35,242 bases of DNA from assembly GCA_015061565.1 (NCBI GenBank), contig SUWI01000020.1, positions 1-35,242 of the forward strand, in the 5' to 3' direction. Within the stretch, counting starts at the first letter, position 1. Each line of letters starts with the position of its first letter. Position numbers and translations under genes: made by a program. The notes below the pieces were generated by a model, which saw only the letters and a list, made by a program, of their open reading frames with translations, had not been told where the DNA came from and ran no database searches. Of this stretch, positions 22,747 through 29,783 are shown piece by piece. The DNA comes from Lentisphaerota bacterium (lineage in GTDB: Bacteria > Verrucomicrobiota > Lentisphaeria > Victivallales > UBA1829).

Positions 22747-24615
22747 ATGAATACCAGCTTGTTCGAACTTCTGAGCCGGACCGTATCCAAAGAACAGATC
22801 CGCCGCAACACCGAGGAACTGCACCGTCTGGAAGGCAATGAATCCAATTCGAATTTCAAAGCTTCCACCGATTTCGCATTGAAAATGATGAAAGAAGCCG
22901 GTTTCGAGCAGACCGAGCGGATCGCGCTGCCGGCGGACGGAAAGACCGCATATTTTGACTGTATCATGCCACCGGCCTGGGACTGCACGGGACGCACATT
23001 CATCCGGCTGGATGATGACAGTCTGACCGAGGAGGAACGGCTGATCGCGGACAGCGACAAGGATCCGTTCAACGCGGGGGTCTGGGGCGCACCGACTCCG
23101 GAAGGCGGCATCGACTGCAAAATCGTTGATTTCCGGAATACGGGAGCGGATGCCGCAGCAGTGCGCGGACGTCTGGTCCTGCTGGACGGCTATTCGCAAT
23201 ATCAGTATCGGTTCGTTGCCGAGAACGGTGGGGCCGGAGTGATCATTTCCGATTCCGCCGGCGGAGAAGAATATCCGGATCATTGCCGCTGGTGCAACGG
23301 GATCGGTTTCACCGGCTGGTATCATACCGCCGAAGACTGCCGCATCCCGATTTTTTCCATCACGCCGCGCCGGGCGGCTTTCCTGCGGAGTCTTCTCGCC
23401 AAAGGCAAGGTGACCGCCCATGCGGAAGCCCGCACCCGCATCTACGAAGGTGAATTCTACACACTGACCGGGATCATTCCGGGCAGTTCGAAGGAAGAGA
23501 TCACCATGGTAGCGCACATGTACGAACCCTTCCTGCCGGACGATTCGGCGGGCGGCGCCGTGATCTGCGAGATCTGCCGCTCGCTGAAATCGCTGGTCGA
23601 TCAGGGAAAACTGCCGCCGCTGAAGAAAACGCTGCGGATCGTGCTTTCGATGGAGCGCTACGGTTTTTCCCAGTATTACCTCGACCGCGAACGCAACGCG
23701 CGCACCCTCACCGTGTTCAGTTTTGACAGCTGCTGCCATTTCCCTGGCGGCAAGGATCTGCCGCGGCTGAAGATCCGGCAGTCTTCGATCATCCGGCCGT
23801 CCTTCCTGGACTGGTATCTGCCGGAATTTTTCCGGACCCAGCTGCCGGAGGTGACTTTCCTGCTGGAACGGGGCAATCTTTCCGATGACACGTTCTGTTC
23901 GGACGACTGGATCGGGATCCCGTCGCTGTGGACTCACTCCGCCAACATGCGTTATCATCATAACTCCGGACCGATGTTCATGGATGCCGACTGGGATCTG
24001 GCTTATGATGTGGCCCGCGGCATGGGCACGCTGATCGGCACCCTCGCCACTGCGGATGCGGCCGAATTCAAACAGATCGCCGCCGAAACCGCGGAAATCG
24101 CCAAAACCGAACTGGCCGAACGTTTCACCGCGGTCCGCTACGCCCATAAGAAAGGCGGACTGAACTGCCGCGAGGCCTCCGATAAGATCCGGTTCCTGGC
24201 TGAAAAAGCGTCCGAACGCCTCCTTTCGATCAACCGGTTTGCGCCCGATGCAATCCAGCCGGGAGAACTGGAATTCCTGACCGAACTGGCCGACACCGCC
24301 CTCACCGGCATCCGCAAGACTTCCGGCGGACCGGAGCTGTACGGAGCCATGGCGAAAGCGGCAAAACTGATCGTGACCCGCCTCGAACCCGGAGTCCTGA
24401 TGTCGATGGCCAGAGTCCCCCACCGGGAAAGGAAATTCTGTCCGATCGAGCTCGTACTTTACATCCTGCTGGACGGAAAACGTTCACTGTATGACGCCAT
24501 GAAAATTTACGAATACGAAATGGATGTCACGTTCTCCGATAAAGATTATCAGAAAAATATCGACTTGCTGCGGTATCTGGAAAAATACGGTTACGTGCAG
24601 ATCAGCGAACGGTAA
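22747..24615 (+). CDS. M28-type metallopeptidase with PA-like insert and C-terminal winged-helix-like tail
   Basis: The 622-residue protein combines a PA-type domain (about 110-230: VRGRLVLLDGYSQYQYRFVAENGGAGVIISD) with an M28-like catalytic core. Candidate metal and catalytic residues are His257 in VAHMYEP, Asp265/266 in PDDSAGGA, Glu303 in SMERYG, Asp327 in SFDSCC and His404/405 in MRYHHNSGP. The last 80 residues (CPIELVLYILLDGKRSLYDAMKIYEYE and following) look like a winged-helix or PqqD-like module, unusual for a peptidase. No signal peptide is present, so it is probably cytoplasmic. AAGGAG precedes the ATG by 5 nt. It stands alone between an ECF sigma gene and a response regulator gene. 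It may process glycopeptides or amino-terminal residues; the substrate is unknown. Confidence 0.8.
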   Translation: MNTSLFELLSRTVSKEQIRRNTEELHRLEGNESNSNFKASTDFALKMMKEAGFEQTERIALPADGKTAYFDCIMPPAWDCTGRTFIRLDDDSLTEEERLIADSDKDPFNAGVWGAPTPEGGIDCKIVDFRNTGADAAAVRGRLVLLDGYSQYQYRFVAENGGAGVIISDSAGGEEYPDHCRWCNGIGFTGWYHTAEDCRIPIFSITPRRAAFLRSLLAKGKVTAHAEARTRIYEGEFYTLTGIIPGSSKEEITMVAHMYEPFLPDDSAGGAVICEICRSLKSLVDQGKLPPLKKTLRIVLSMERYGFSQYYLDRERNARTLTVFSFDSCCHFPGGKDLPRLKIRQSSIIRPSFLDWYLPEFFRTQLPEVTFLLERGNLSDDTFCSDDWIGIPSLWTHSANMRYHHNSGPMFMDADWDLAYDVARGMGTLIGTLATADAAEFKQIAAETAEIAKTELAERFTAVRYAHKKGGLNCREASDKIRFLAEKASERLLSINRFAPDAIQPGELEFLTELADTALTGIRKTSGGPELYGAMAKAAKLIVTRLEPGVLMSMARVPHRERKFCPIELVLYILLDGKRSLYDAMKIYEYEMDVTFSDKDYQKNIDLLRYLEKYGYVQISER

Positions 24616-24649
24616 AACACCGGTTTCCAGTTTTTTTTCGGAATCGCAC

Positions 24650-24677
24650 TTGACATTTCAATTTCCGGGAATATACT
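24650..24677 (+). promoter_or_regulatory. Promoter of the response regulator gene
   Basis: TTGACA (24650-24655), a 16-nt spacer and TATACT (24672-24677) lie about 40 nt before the start codon. A T-run at 24631-24638 behind an imperfect hairpin may end the upstream transcript. Confidence 0.7.
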
Positions 24678-24719
24678 ACCTGTCAATGAGGGGCATAATG
24701 TAACAGGGAGACCATCATC

Positions 24720-25145
24720 ATGGCAGAAAAACTTCCCGGCGGGAATGAAACGATCCTGGTTGTGGACGATCAGGAAACGGTATGGGATTTTCTGATCGAA
24801 GCTCTGCAGAATCTGGGGTATTCGGTGATTCTGGCGGAAAACGGCCTCGATGCCGTGGAGATCTGCCGTGAAAATCCGGGTCAGATCGATCTGGTCATCC
24901 TGGATATGATCATGCCGAAACTCGGAGGACACAGCACGTTCTATCAGATCCGCGAACTGGATCCCAACATCAGCGTCCTGCTGTCCAGCGGTTATGTTTC
25001 GCCGACCGCGGTCAACGACCTGCTGGCCAACGGCGCAGCCGGCTTCCTGCAGAAACCCCATCGGATCAAAACCCTGGCCGAAGAATTGCGCCGTATCCTC
25101 GATGCCAAAAAAGCTGCTGACGGCAATAACAGCACCCCGAGCTGA
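24720..25145 (+). CDS. Single-domain response regulator (CheY-like receiver)
   Basis: The 141-residue protein is one receiver domain with no output domain. It has the acidic pair Asp16-Asp17 (ILVVDDQ), the phosphorylation site Asp62 in VILDMIMP, the switch Ser in LLSSGY (about 89-90) and Lys112 in LQKPH. Its sequence style (LDMIMPKLGGHSTFYQIRELDP) resembles receivers found at the C-terminus of hybrid histidine kinases, so it may be a phosphorelay intermediate. GGGAG lies 9 nt before the ATG. No kinase gene is adjacent, and a strong terminator follows. Confidence 0.92.
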   Translation: MAEKLPGGNETILVVDDQETVWDFLIEALQNLGYSVILAENGLDAVEICRENPGQIDLVILDMIMPKLGGHSTFYQIRELDPNISVLLSSGYVSPTAVNDLLANGAAGFLQKPHRIKTLAEELRRILDAKKAADGNNSTPS

Positions 25146-25172
25146 TCGAAACGGATCATATTGATTTAAAAT

Positions 25173-25211
25173 AAAAAACGGCCCGGCAAGTCATACCGGA
25201 CCGTTTTTTTT
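25173..25211. terminator. Bidirectional Rho-independent terminator
   Basis: AAAAAACGG-C-CCGG pairs with CCGG-A-CCGTTTTTT with one internal mismatch and a 9-nt loop. It ends the response regulator transcript and, read the other way, the ferredoxin transcript. Confidence 0.85.
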
Positions 25212-25231
25212 CTGAATGAAGCTGCCTGAGC

Positions 25232-25405
25232 TTATCCCTGCGTGATGGCTTCGGCCGGGCATCCGGCAACGCAGGCTCCGCAATCGATACAGGTGCCTTC
25301 ATCAACGGACGCAGCGCCGTCCTTCATGGTGATTGCTCCGACCGGGCAGGTACCCGTGCAGGCTTCGCATCCGACACATTTCGATGAATCAACTTTTGCC
25401 GCCAT
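25232..25405 (-). CDS. 2[4Fe-4S] ferredoxin
   Basis: This 57-residue protein contains two classical iron-sulfur motifs. The first is C-VG-C-EA-C-TGT-CP at residues 10-21 and the second is C-ID-C-GA-C-VAG-CP at residues 39-50. It is a bacterial clostridial-type ferredoxin, a soluble low-potential electron carrier of anaerobes. The start codon at 25405 has a strong AAGGAGG ribosome site 5-7 nt upstream. It is a single-gene unit between two terminator or promoter signals. The flavin reductase-like protein at 3812 could be one of its partners, but nothing in the sequence proves that. Confidence 0.95.
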   Translation of the reverse strand: MAAKVDSSKCVGCEACTGTCPVGAITMKDGAASVDEGTCIDCGACVAGCPAEAITQG

Positions 25406-25428
25406 AATCAACTCCTCCTTTTTCCAGT

Positions 25429-25449
25429 CCCGCGGATGGCTTCCGCGGG
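25429..25449 (-). other. Perfect GC-rich hairpin in the ferredoxin leader
   Basis: CCCGCGGA and TCCGCGGG pair perfectly around a 5-nt loop. The hairpin lies within the predicted 5' untranslated region about 10 nt upstream of the ribosome site. It may stabilise the mRNA or affect translation. Confidence 0.55.
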
Positions 25450-25459
25450 CAAGTAAGGT

Positions 25460-25488
25460 AAATTACACCCTGAACGGGATTACGTCAA
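25460..25488 (-). promoter_or_regulatory. Promoter of the ferredoxin gene
   Basis: On the minus strand TTGACG (25488-25483), 17 nt and TAATTT (25465-25460). Confidence 0.55.
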
Positions 25489-25561
25489 GTAAGAAATCAG
25501 GATTTTTCCGTTTTTCAGCGGACAAATCGGCAAAAAAAAGGAAAAAAAAGGCAATCGGCGC

Positions 25562-25589
25562 TTGCATTCCTGCAAAAACGGAGTATATT
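25562..25589 (+). promoter_or_regulatory. Promoter of the tRNA gene
   Basis: TTGCAT (25562-25567), 16 nt and TATATT (25584-25589) lie 14 nt before the tRNA. Confidence 0.55.
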
Positions 25590-25603
25590 AAATGGCATTA
25601 AGC

Positions 25604-25680
25604 GCACCTGTAGCTCAATTGGATAGAGCGTCTGGCTACGGACCAGAAGGTTGCAGGTTCAAGTCCTACCAGGTGCACCA
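25604..25680 (+). tRNA. tRNA-Arg (anticodon ACG)
   Basis: A full cloverleaf can be drawn over 77 nt. The acceptor stem is GCACCTG/CAGGTGC, the D arm GCTC/GAGC, the anticodon stem TCTGG/CCAGA with loop CTACGGA (anticodon ACG, normally deaminated to ICG, reading CGN arginine codons), followed by a 5-nt variable loop and the T arm GCAGG-TTCAAGT-CCTAC. The 3' CCA is encoded. The T stem has one C-A mismatch (second pair), which is unusual but tolerable. Confidence 0.95.
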
Positions 25681-26128
25681 TTCTTACGCTCGCATTTATT
25701 TCTTCCCTATTTTTTCCCGTTTCGGGCTGCTTTCAGGTTTTCCATGCTATAAGCAGCATAACCCGGTCAGAACCGAGGGAAATGATACGGAAGCCGGAAA
25801 GCCGGAAACATGATACGTAAGACCGGATCCCGCGAACTTATTAATTTCAATTTTTCATTATTTTTTAAAATCCGTGTAAGACCGCATCAATTTCTCCGTA
25901 TATTTGATAGAAAACAGCCAAAAAAATCCAGATACGCGTATCATTCATTATCACGGAGACAGGAGGGAATAAATTATGTCGGTCAGGCGGCGGATTCCAC
26001 CGGATCTTTCGTCCATCTATTCCCTCCAGTCATATCCGGAGGACTATCGGGGTCGTTGGGCCGCATCTCCAACGGTTCCGGCCGTGAGACAAATACATGA
26101 ATATATTCAGTTTTTTTACACGACAGGG
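25681..26128. other. Intergenic stretch with no firmly supported gene
   Basis: About 450 nt between the tRNA and the envelope operon promoter. It contains a T-rich tail after the tRNA, a small CCCG-TTT-CGGG hairpin (25716-25726), the perfect 12-bp palindrome GATACGCGTATC (25931-25942) and one weak small reading frame with a good ribosome site (25976). A 96-codon frame at 25810 has no ribosome site and no recognisable protein features. Confidence 0.6.
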
Positions 26129-26179
26129 TTGAATTTTGCGAAAGAATGTGTTATTATATATAGATTGAAGTTTTTGTAG
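25976..26179 (+). CDS. Doubtful small protein (67 aa), unknown
   Basis: The reading frame gives a basic protein with no recognisable domain, ending in a short hydrophobic stretch (YIQFFYTTGLNFAKECVIIYRL). The only support is a strong AGGAGG 9 nt before the ATG. Its 3' end overlaps the predicted promoter of the next operon, which argues against it. It could be a decayed gene. Confidence 0.25.
   Translation: MSVRRRIPPDLSSIYSLQSYPEDYRGRWAASPTVPAVRQIHEYIQFFYTTGLNFAKECVIIYRLKFL
26129..26157 (+). promoter_or_regulatory. Promoter of the envelope operon
   Basis: TTGAAT (26129-26134), 17 nt and TATTAT (26152-26157). It would give an unusually long leader of about 270 nt before the first lipoprotein gene. 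Confidence 0.55.
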
Positions 26180-26190
26180 CGAGGCAGCAA

Positions 26191-26290
26191 GATACTTTTT
26201 TGTATCCTGAAGCCATCATACGAGAGGAAGGGTTGAGCGGGACAAAGTGATTTTTGTGTTCATGAAAAATCAGTAACGGACACTGATTTT
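26191..26290 (+). promoter_or_regulatory. Structured leader with mutually exclusive hairpins
   Basis: GATAC-TTTTTT-GTATC (26191-26206) is a first hairpin. TGATTTTT (26248-26255) can pair with AAAAATCA (26265-26272). The latter sequence overlaps AAAATCAGT (26266-26274), which can instead pair with ACTGATTTT (26282-26290). Only one of the last two stems can form at a time, as in attenuators or riboswitch-like switches. I do not recognise a known riboswitch class. Confidence 0.4.
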
Positions 26291-26352
26291 CGAGTATAAA
26301 ATCCAACGTGTTGCCGAAAACACACAAAAAAAAGGAGTTTTTTTATGGTTTG

Positions 26353-26436
26353 ATGAAAGAAATTGTTTCGAAACGGGTAATATTTGAGCAAAGAGTAAAG
26401 AAAACAGATCCTAAAAGGAAGGATGAGAGATTATGA
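26353..26436 (+). CDS. Possible leader peptide (27 aa) coupled to the first lipoprotein gene
   Basis: A strong AAGGAG (26333-26338) sits upstream of a minimal frame ATG-GTT-TGA (26345-26353). Its stop overlaps the ATG of a 27-codon basic frame starting MKEIVSKRVIFEQ. That frame stops at 26434-26436, overlapping the ATG of the first lipoprotein gene. Such a chain of stop-start overlaps would couple translation. The lipoprotein gene also has its own ribosome site (AAGGA), so the peptide may be incidental. Confidence 0.3.
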   Translation: MKEIVSKRVIFEQRVKKTDPKRKDERL

Positions 26437-27086
26437 ATTTTACACAGAAAATGATGATGTTTGCAGGATTGGCAGTTATGGTTATTGCCAGCGGCTGCAG
26501 TGCCGACAGAAATGCTATGGCAAAGGAATATGAACGTTTGGCGGCGCTGCCTCCCGTCCAGATGAATCGTTGTCCCTCGGACCGGGCATTGGACAGTTTG
26601 GGTGTTGCCATTTCCAAGCACTACAATTTTGCCCACAAGCTGATGAAGGAATTCGTCGGCGCCACTGAAAACCGCCGCGAGTATCTCGGTTTCATGAACG
26701 AAATCGAATATCTCGTCAAAGAAGAAAAGATGGAAGAACCGGCTGCAATGGCGAAAGTGGTAAAAGAAATCCAGGAAAACGATGCCAAAATCAAAGATCC
26801 GAAAGAAAAAGTGTGGCCGAGAGTGGTGGAAGGTATCAATGCGACAAACGCGCTTGATCCGGTCAAGAAATTGCGCGAACTGGCTCCTGTCGCAGCTGCT
26901 ACCCTCAAAGCGGTTGCCGACTGCCAAGAACTGGCGAACTCCTTCAAGGGATTTGATCCTTCGACAATTGAAAAGGGCCTTTGCGCAGCCAAGATTATCA
27001 AGCAAGGCGTGGATGCTTCCGAATGTCTGGCTTTCCTCACGATCCAGTTCCAGCGGACCATCAAGGCCAAATACTACGCTAAGTAA
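26433..27086 (+). CDS. Lipoprotein of unknown function, first gene of the envelope operon
   Basis: The 217-residue protein has a lipoprotein signal peptide ending in the lipobox I-A-S-G-C, with Cys22 as the predicted lipidated residue. The mature part is mostly charged and alpha-helical (KEEKMEEPAAMAKVVKEIQEND, DPVKKLRELAPVAAATLKAV), possibly a helical bundle or coiled coil. I recognise no family. AAGGA lies about 8 nt before the ATG. It is followed by four to five more exported proteins in the same direction, which suggests a shared envelope complex. A 10-bp hairpin separates it from the next gene. Confidence 0.85.
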   Translation: MNFTQKMMMFAGLAVMVIASGCSADRNAMAKEYERLAALPPVQMNRCPSDRALDSLGVAISKHYNFAHKLMKEFVGATENRREYLGFMNEIEYLVKEEKMEEPAAMAKVVKEIQENDAKIKDPKEKVWPRVVEGINATNALDPVKKLRELAPVAAATLKAVADCQELANSFKGFDPSTIEKGLCAAKIIKQGVDASECLAFLTIQFQRTIKAKYYAK

Positions 27087-27110
27087 TTCGTAGAGAATTG
27101 AAAGAAAAAA

Positions 27111-27135
27111 GCGTGAACCGGGCTCCGGTTCACGC
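27111..27135 (+). other. Perfect intercistronic hairpin 1
   Basis: GCGTGAACCG and CGGTTCACGC pair perfectly around a 5-nt loop between the first two lipoprotein genes, ending about 10 nt before the ribosome site of the second. No T-run follows, so it is more likely an mRNA stabiliser or processing site than a terminator. Confidence 0.7.
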
Positions 27136-27154
27136 AACAGAGAAAAGGGAAAAA

Positions 27155-28225
27155 ATGTTTAGAAAAGCAATAATGACAGCAGCTGCCTGCTGCGGAGCTA
27201 TGGTTCTCTGCTCCTGCCTTTCCACCACCAAAGATTCGGATATGAGAGTTTCCTATGTCGACCGTAAAACGGTGGAAAAACTGGATGATGAGGAGATTAC
27301 CTCTCAATCCGTTGACATGAACCAGATGAAGAAAGAGAAAAAGCTCGGTATCGGCGTAATCCTCACCGTCCATCCCATGCTGCCGCCGGGATTTGAAAGA
27401 AAAACCGGTCTGAATGTAAGCAAACTTTCTGATTGGGGATACACACAGGCCCGGAATTATCTGATTCAGGCGAAAGCCTACAATGTCTACGTTTTCCCGA
27501 AGGGAACGACAAAAGATTCTTTGATGAGCGGCAGCGAATTCAACAAAGTCAAATTTTCATTCCTGATCAATTTCGATTTGGCTCTTACGTCGGAACTGTC
27601 TGAACGTTTTGACGAAGATGAATGGCTGTATAAATCGACACTCAACTGGCAGCTGATCGACAACCGGACCAAAGCCAACGGTCTCGGCAAGTTGGAAGCC
27701 CCGGTCGGCAAAGAGGCACTTGTCTGCGATGCGCACACTTCCCGCAAAACGAAAGTCGGCGGCATTACCGGCAGACGCATGGCCGGCGAAGCAAAAACGA
27801 ATGTTCAGAACGCGTTTAATGATACCCTGGGGAACTGCATGATCCAGTTCCTGGCCCAGTTGAGCAACCGGATCCCGTATGGCGGCAAGATTGCCAGCAT
27901 GCGCCTTCGCGATGGAAAATTGCGCATGACTTTGCGTGCCGGCCCGAACGAAGGAATCAAACCGAGGATGCAGATGCTGATCATCAACGAGGAAGGCGAT
28001 CACGTTGCAGTGGCGACCGCAACCGGCGGAGCTGATGCAAAGTCGTCGACTCTGAACGTGTGGCGGTGGCTCTCTCCCAGTCTGAAGAAATCCATTCTCG
28101 CCGTTGCCGGAGACAAAAAGAAATCTGACGCCTGGCTGGATGAGGAAGGCAATGCGCTGTATGCGATTTGCCTGGGCACCCCGACTCCGTCGGCTGACGA
28201 AATCAAAAAATACAGTTCAAGATAA
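27155..28225 (+). CDS. Lipoprotein with FlgT/CsgG-like C-terminal module
   Basis: The 356-residue protein has a lipoprotein signal (MFRKAIMTAAACCGAMVLCSC, lipidated Cys about 21). Residues of about 70-130 contain an alpha/beta stretch (WGYTQARNYLIQAKAYNVYVFPKG) faintly like CsgG or TolB N-terminal domains. The region around 255-310 (NRIPYGGKIASMRLRDGKLR, LRAGPNEGIKPRMQMLIINEEG, VAVATATG) resembles the SH3-like C-terminal domain of FlgT and the tails of CsgG-type lipoproteins. I start at the ATG at 27155, which is preceded by AAAAGGG; the frame is open further upstream but runs through the intercistronic hairpin. It lies directly in front of the FlgT/LPP20-like gene. The family link is a pattern-level inference. 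Confidence 0.8.
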   Translation: MFRKAIMTAAACCGAMVLCSCLSTTKDSDMRVSYVDRKTVEKLDDEEITSQSVDMNQMKKEKKLGIGVILTVHPMLPPGFERKTGLNVSKLSDWGYTQARNYLIQAKAYNVYVFPKGTTKDSLMSGSEFNKVKFSFLINFDLALTSELSERFDEDEWLYKSTLNWQLIDNRTKANGLGKLEAPVGKEALVCDAHTSRKTKVGGITGRRMAGEAKTNVQNAFNDTLGNCMIQFLAQLSNRIPYGGKIASMRLRDGKLRMTLRAGPNEGIKPRMQMLIINEEGDHVAVATATGGADAKSSTLNVWRWLSPSLKKSILAVAGDKKKSDAWLDEEGNALYAICLGTPTPSADEIKKYSSR

Positions 28226-28233
28226 GAAAACCT

Positions 28234-29754
28234 ATGTCTGATTACAAAACAATTTGTAGAACTGTCAAGAGATTGTTTTCTGCGGCAATCATTCTGGCGT
28301 CACTGTCCAGCGCCTGGGCAGGAGGGTTCGATCCTTCGTCGCGAATCGCGAAGATGAAAGAGCTCGGCCGGAAGTTTGTCGTCGGTAAAAACGACCAGAC
28401 CGGAGTCTACATCATCTGCGCAGAAACGGTGGAAGTCAAGGACGGGAATCCGAACCTTGCGATTGAAACCGCCAAGATGCAGGCCCGGGTCGCGATCGCT
28501 GAATTCATGAGCGTGAAAATCGAACACCTGGTCAAATCGGGCCAGGTTTCGCGCGAAACCGTCAGCGACAGCGGCGAAAGTTTCAGCATGAACGAATTCC
28601 GGGCAAGCTGCACGAAAAAGAGCGCGAATCAGATCCAGAAGGGGCTGACTGTGTGCCTGACGGAAAACCAGGGTAACAAAATCGTGGTTTACTGCCTGCT
28701 TACCGAAAAAATCATGGATGCGACAGCCGAGCTTGAAAGTGCGATGAAAAAACTCGGTCCGAACACCGTGAAAGTAAACGGCATGGGCTACTTCGGCAAC
28801 GGAGTAACCCAGGCGCAGGCGGAAAAGAACGCGGTTCTGGAAGCGCAGCGCGAAGCGATCGCGCAGGTGCTGGGCATGTCGATGGTGAGTCAGACCTCCC
28901 GCCAGACGATTTCGAAAGAAAGCGTGGACAAAAACGGGAATGAAGATTTTTCCTGCGATGACATGTTCAAAGCGAAAGTCTTTGCGTCGGCATCCGGATT
29001 TGTGGAACAGAGCCGGATCGTGGACAAGAAAGTGGTTCCGCCGACCGTGATCGTGACGATCATCGCGACGGTGGCGAAGAACAAGCTGATGAGCGACTAC
29101 CGGTCCTATCTCGAATCGATGGGGAATCCGGGGTTCTGCGTGCGTTCGAATGACCGCGATCTGCTGGATCTCTATGCGGGATTTTTCGCCGGGCTCGGAT
29201 GCCGGATGGTGGATAATCTGTATGACGCGGCCTATGTGATCGACGTCCACAGCAAATTCATGAATTCCGGAAACGGACTGCAGGCGGCGATCCGAGTGGT
29301 GGCCCGGGACAAAGTCAATGGGACGACGCTGTTCACCCAGGAAAACAATCCGTCGGAACTGGCGGTGCAATCCGATGACCAGGCATCGCGCATAGCGTTG
29401 TGCCGTGCGATTCTGAACAAGATGAAACCTGCGATGCATGCCTCGCTGAATGAATTTATCGGCCGGGCGAATGCTGACGGACGTAAGATTCAGGTGAAAC
29501 TGAATAATTACGAATCGGATTACAGCAAAGTGGTCGGAATCATTTTCAAGGCTCTGGAAATGGTTCCCGGCGCATCGAATGTTCGCAAAAAAGTCGATGA
29601 TGATACGGTTATTTATACCCTGAATTACAAAGGGGAAACCGAAGATCTTGCGGCCTTCTTGGAAAAACACATTAAAGTTGATATCCGCAAACGGTCGCAT
29701 CGTCCGGTCCGCGGAGAAGTCAGCAATACGTGTGTCGAGTTTGATTTCAAATAA
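28234..29754 (+). CDS. Exported protein with LPP20/FlgT-like modules
   Basis: The 506-residue protein has a signal peptide cleaved after A-W-A (about 29). Residues of about 175-285 match the pattern of LPP20/FlgT N-terminal domains: VNGMGYFGNGVTQAQAEKNAV, an Ala-spaced helix AQREAIAQVLG, then FASASGFVEQSRIVDKKVV and VIVTIIATV. Residues of about 55-165 look like a diverged copy of the same domain (AKMQARVAIAEFMSV, NQIQKGLTVCLTENQGNKIVVYCLL). The part from about 300 on may be a TolB-like alpha/beta domain. LPP20/FlgP and FlgT proteins build outer-membrane rings around the Vibrio flagellum, but no flagellar gene is in this window. The ribosome site is weak, and the gene follows the preceding one by 8 nt, so coupling is likely. 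Confidence 0.78.
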   Translation: MSDYKTICRTVKRLFSAAIILASLSSAWAGGFDPSSRIAKMKELGRKFVVGKNDQTGVYIICAETVEVKDGNPNLAIETAKMQARVAIAEFMSVKIEHLVKSGQVSRETVSDSGESFSMNEFRASCTKKSANQIQKGLTVCLTENQGNKIVVYCLLTEKIMDATAELESAMKKLGPNTVKVNGMGYFGNGVTQAQAEKNAVLEAQREAIAQVLGMSMVSQTSRQTISKESVDKNGNEDFSCDDMFKAKVFASASGFVEQSRIVDKKVVPPTVIVTIIATVAKNKLMSDYRSYLESMGNPGFCVRSNDRDLLDLYAGFFAGLGCRMVDNLYDAAYVIDVHSKFMNSGNGLQAAIRVVARDKVNGTTLFTQENNPSELAVQSDDQASRIALCRAILNKMKPAMHASLNEFIGRANADGRKIQVKLNNYESDYSKVVGIIFKALEMVPGASNVRKKVDDDTVIYTLNYKGETEDLAAFLEKHIKVDIRKRSHRPVRGEVSNTCVEFDFK

Positions 29755-29783
29755 CCACCCAACCCTTTAAAGAAAGGAAAAAC

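Noticed and set aside
22729-24423. Minus-strand 564-codon frame opposite the M28-like gene
   Set aside because: The plus-strand protein has the peptidase motifs, a ribosome site and a promoter. The antisense frame is a by-product of G+C-rich third positions.
25810-26100. 96-codon frame after the tRNA
   Set aside because: No ribosome site, no domain, and it overlaps the better supported (but still doubtful) frame at 25976.
28300-29700. Minus-strand 466-codon frame opposite the LPP20/FlgT-like gene
   Set aside because: The translation is His/Arg/Phe-rich without domains, and the plus strand carries a signal peptide and conserved modules.
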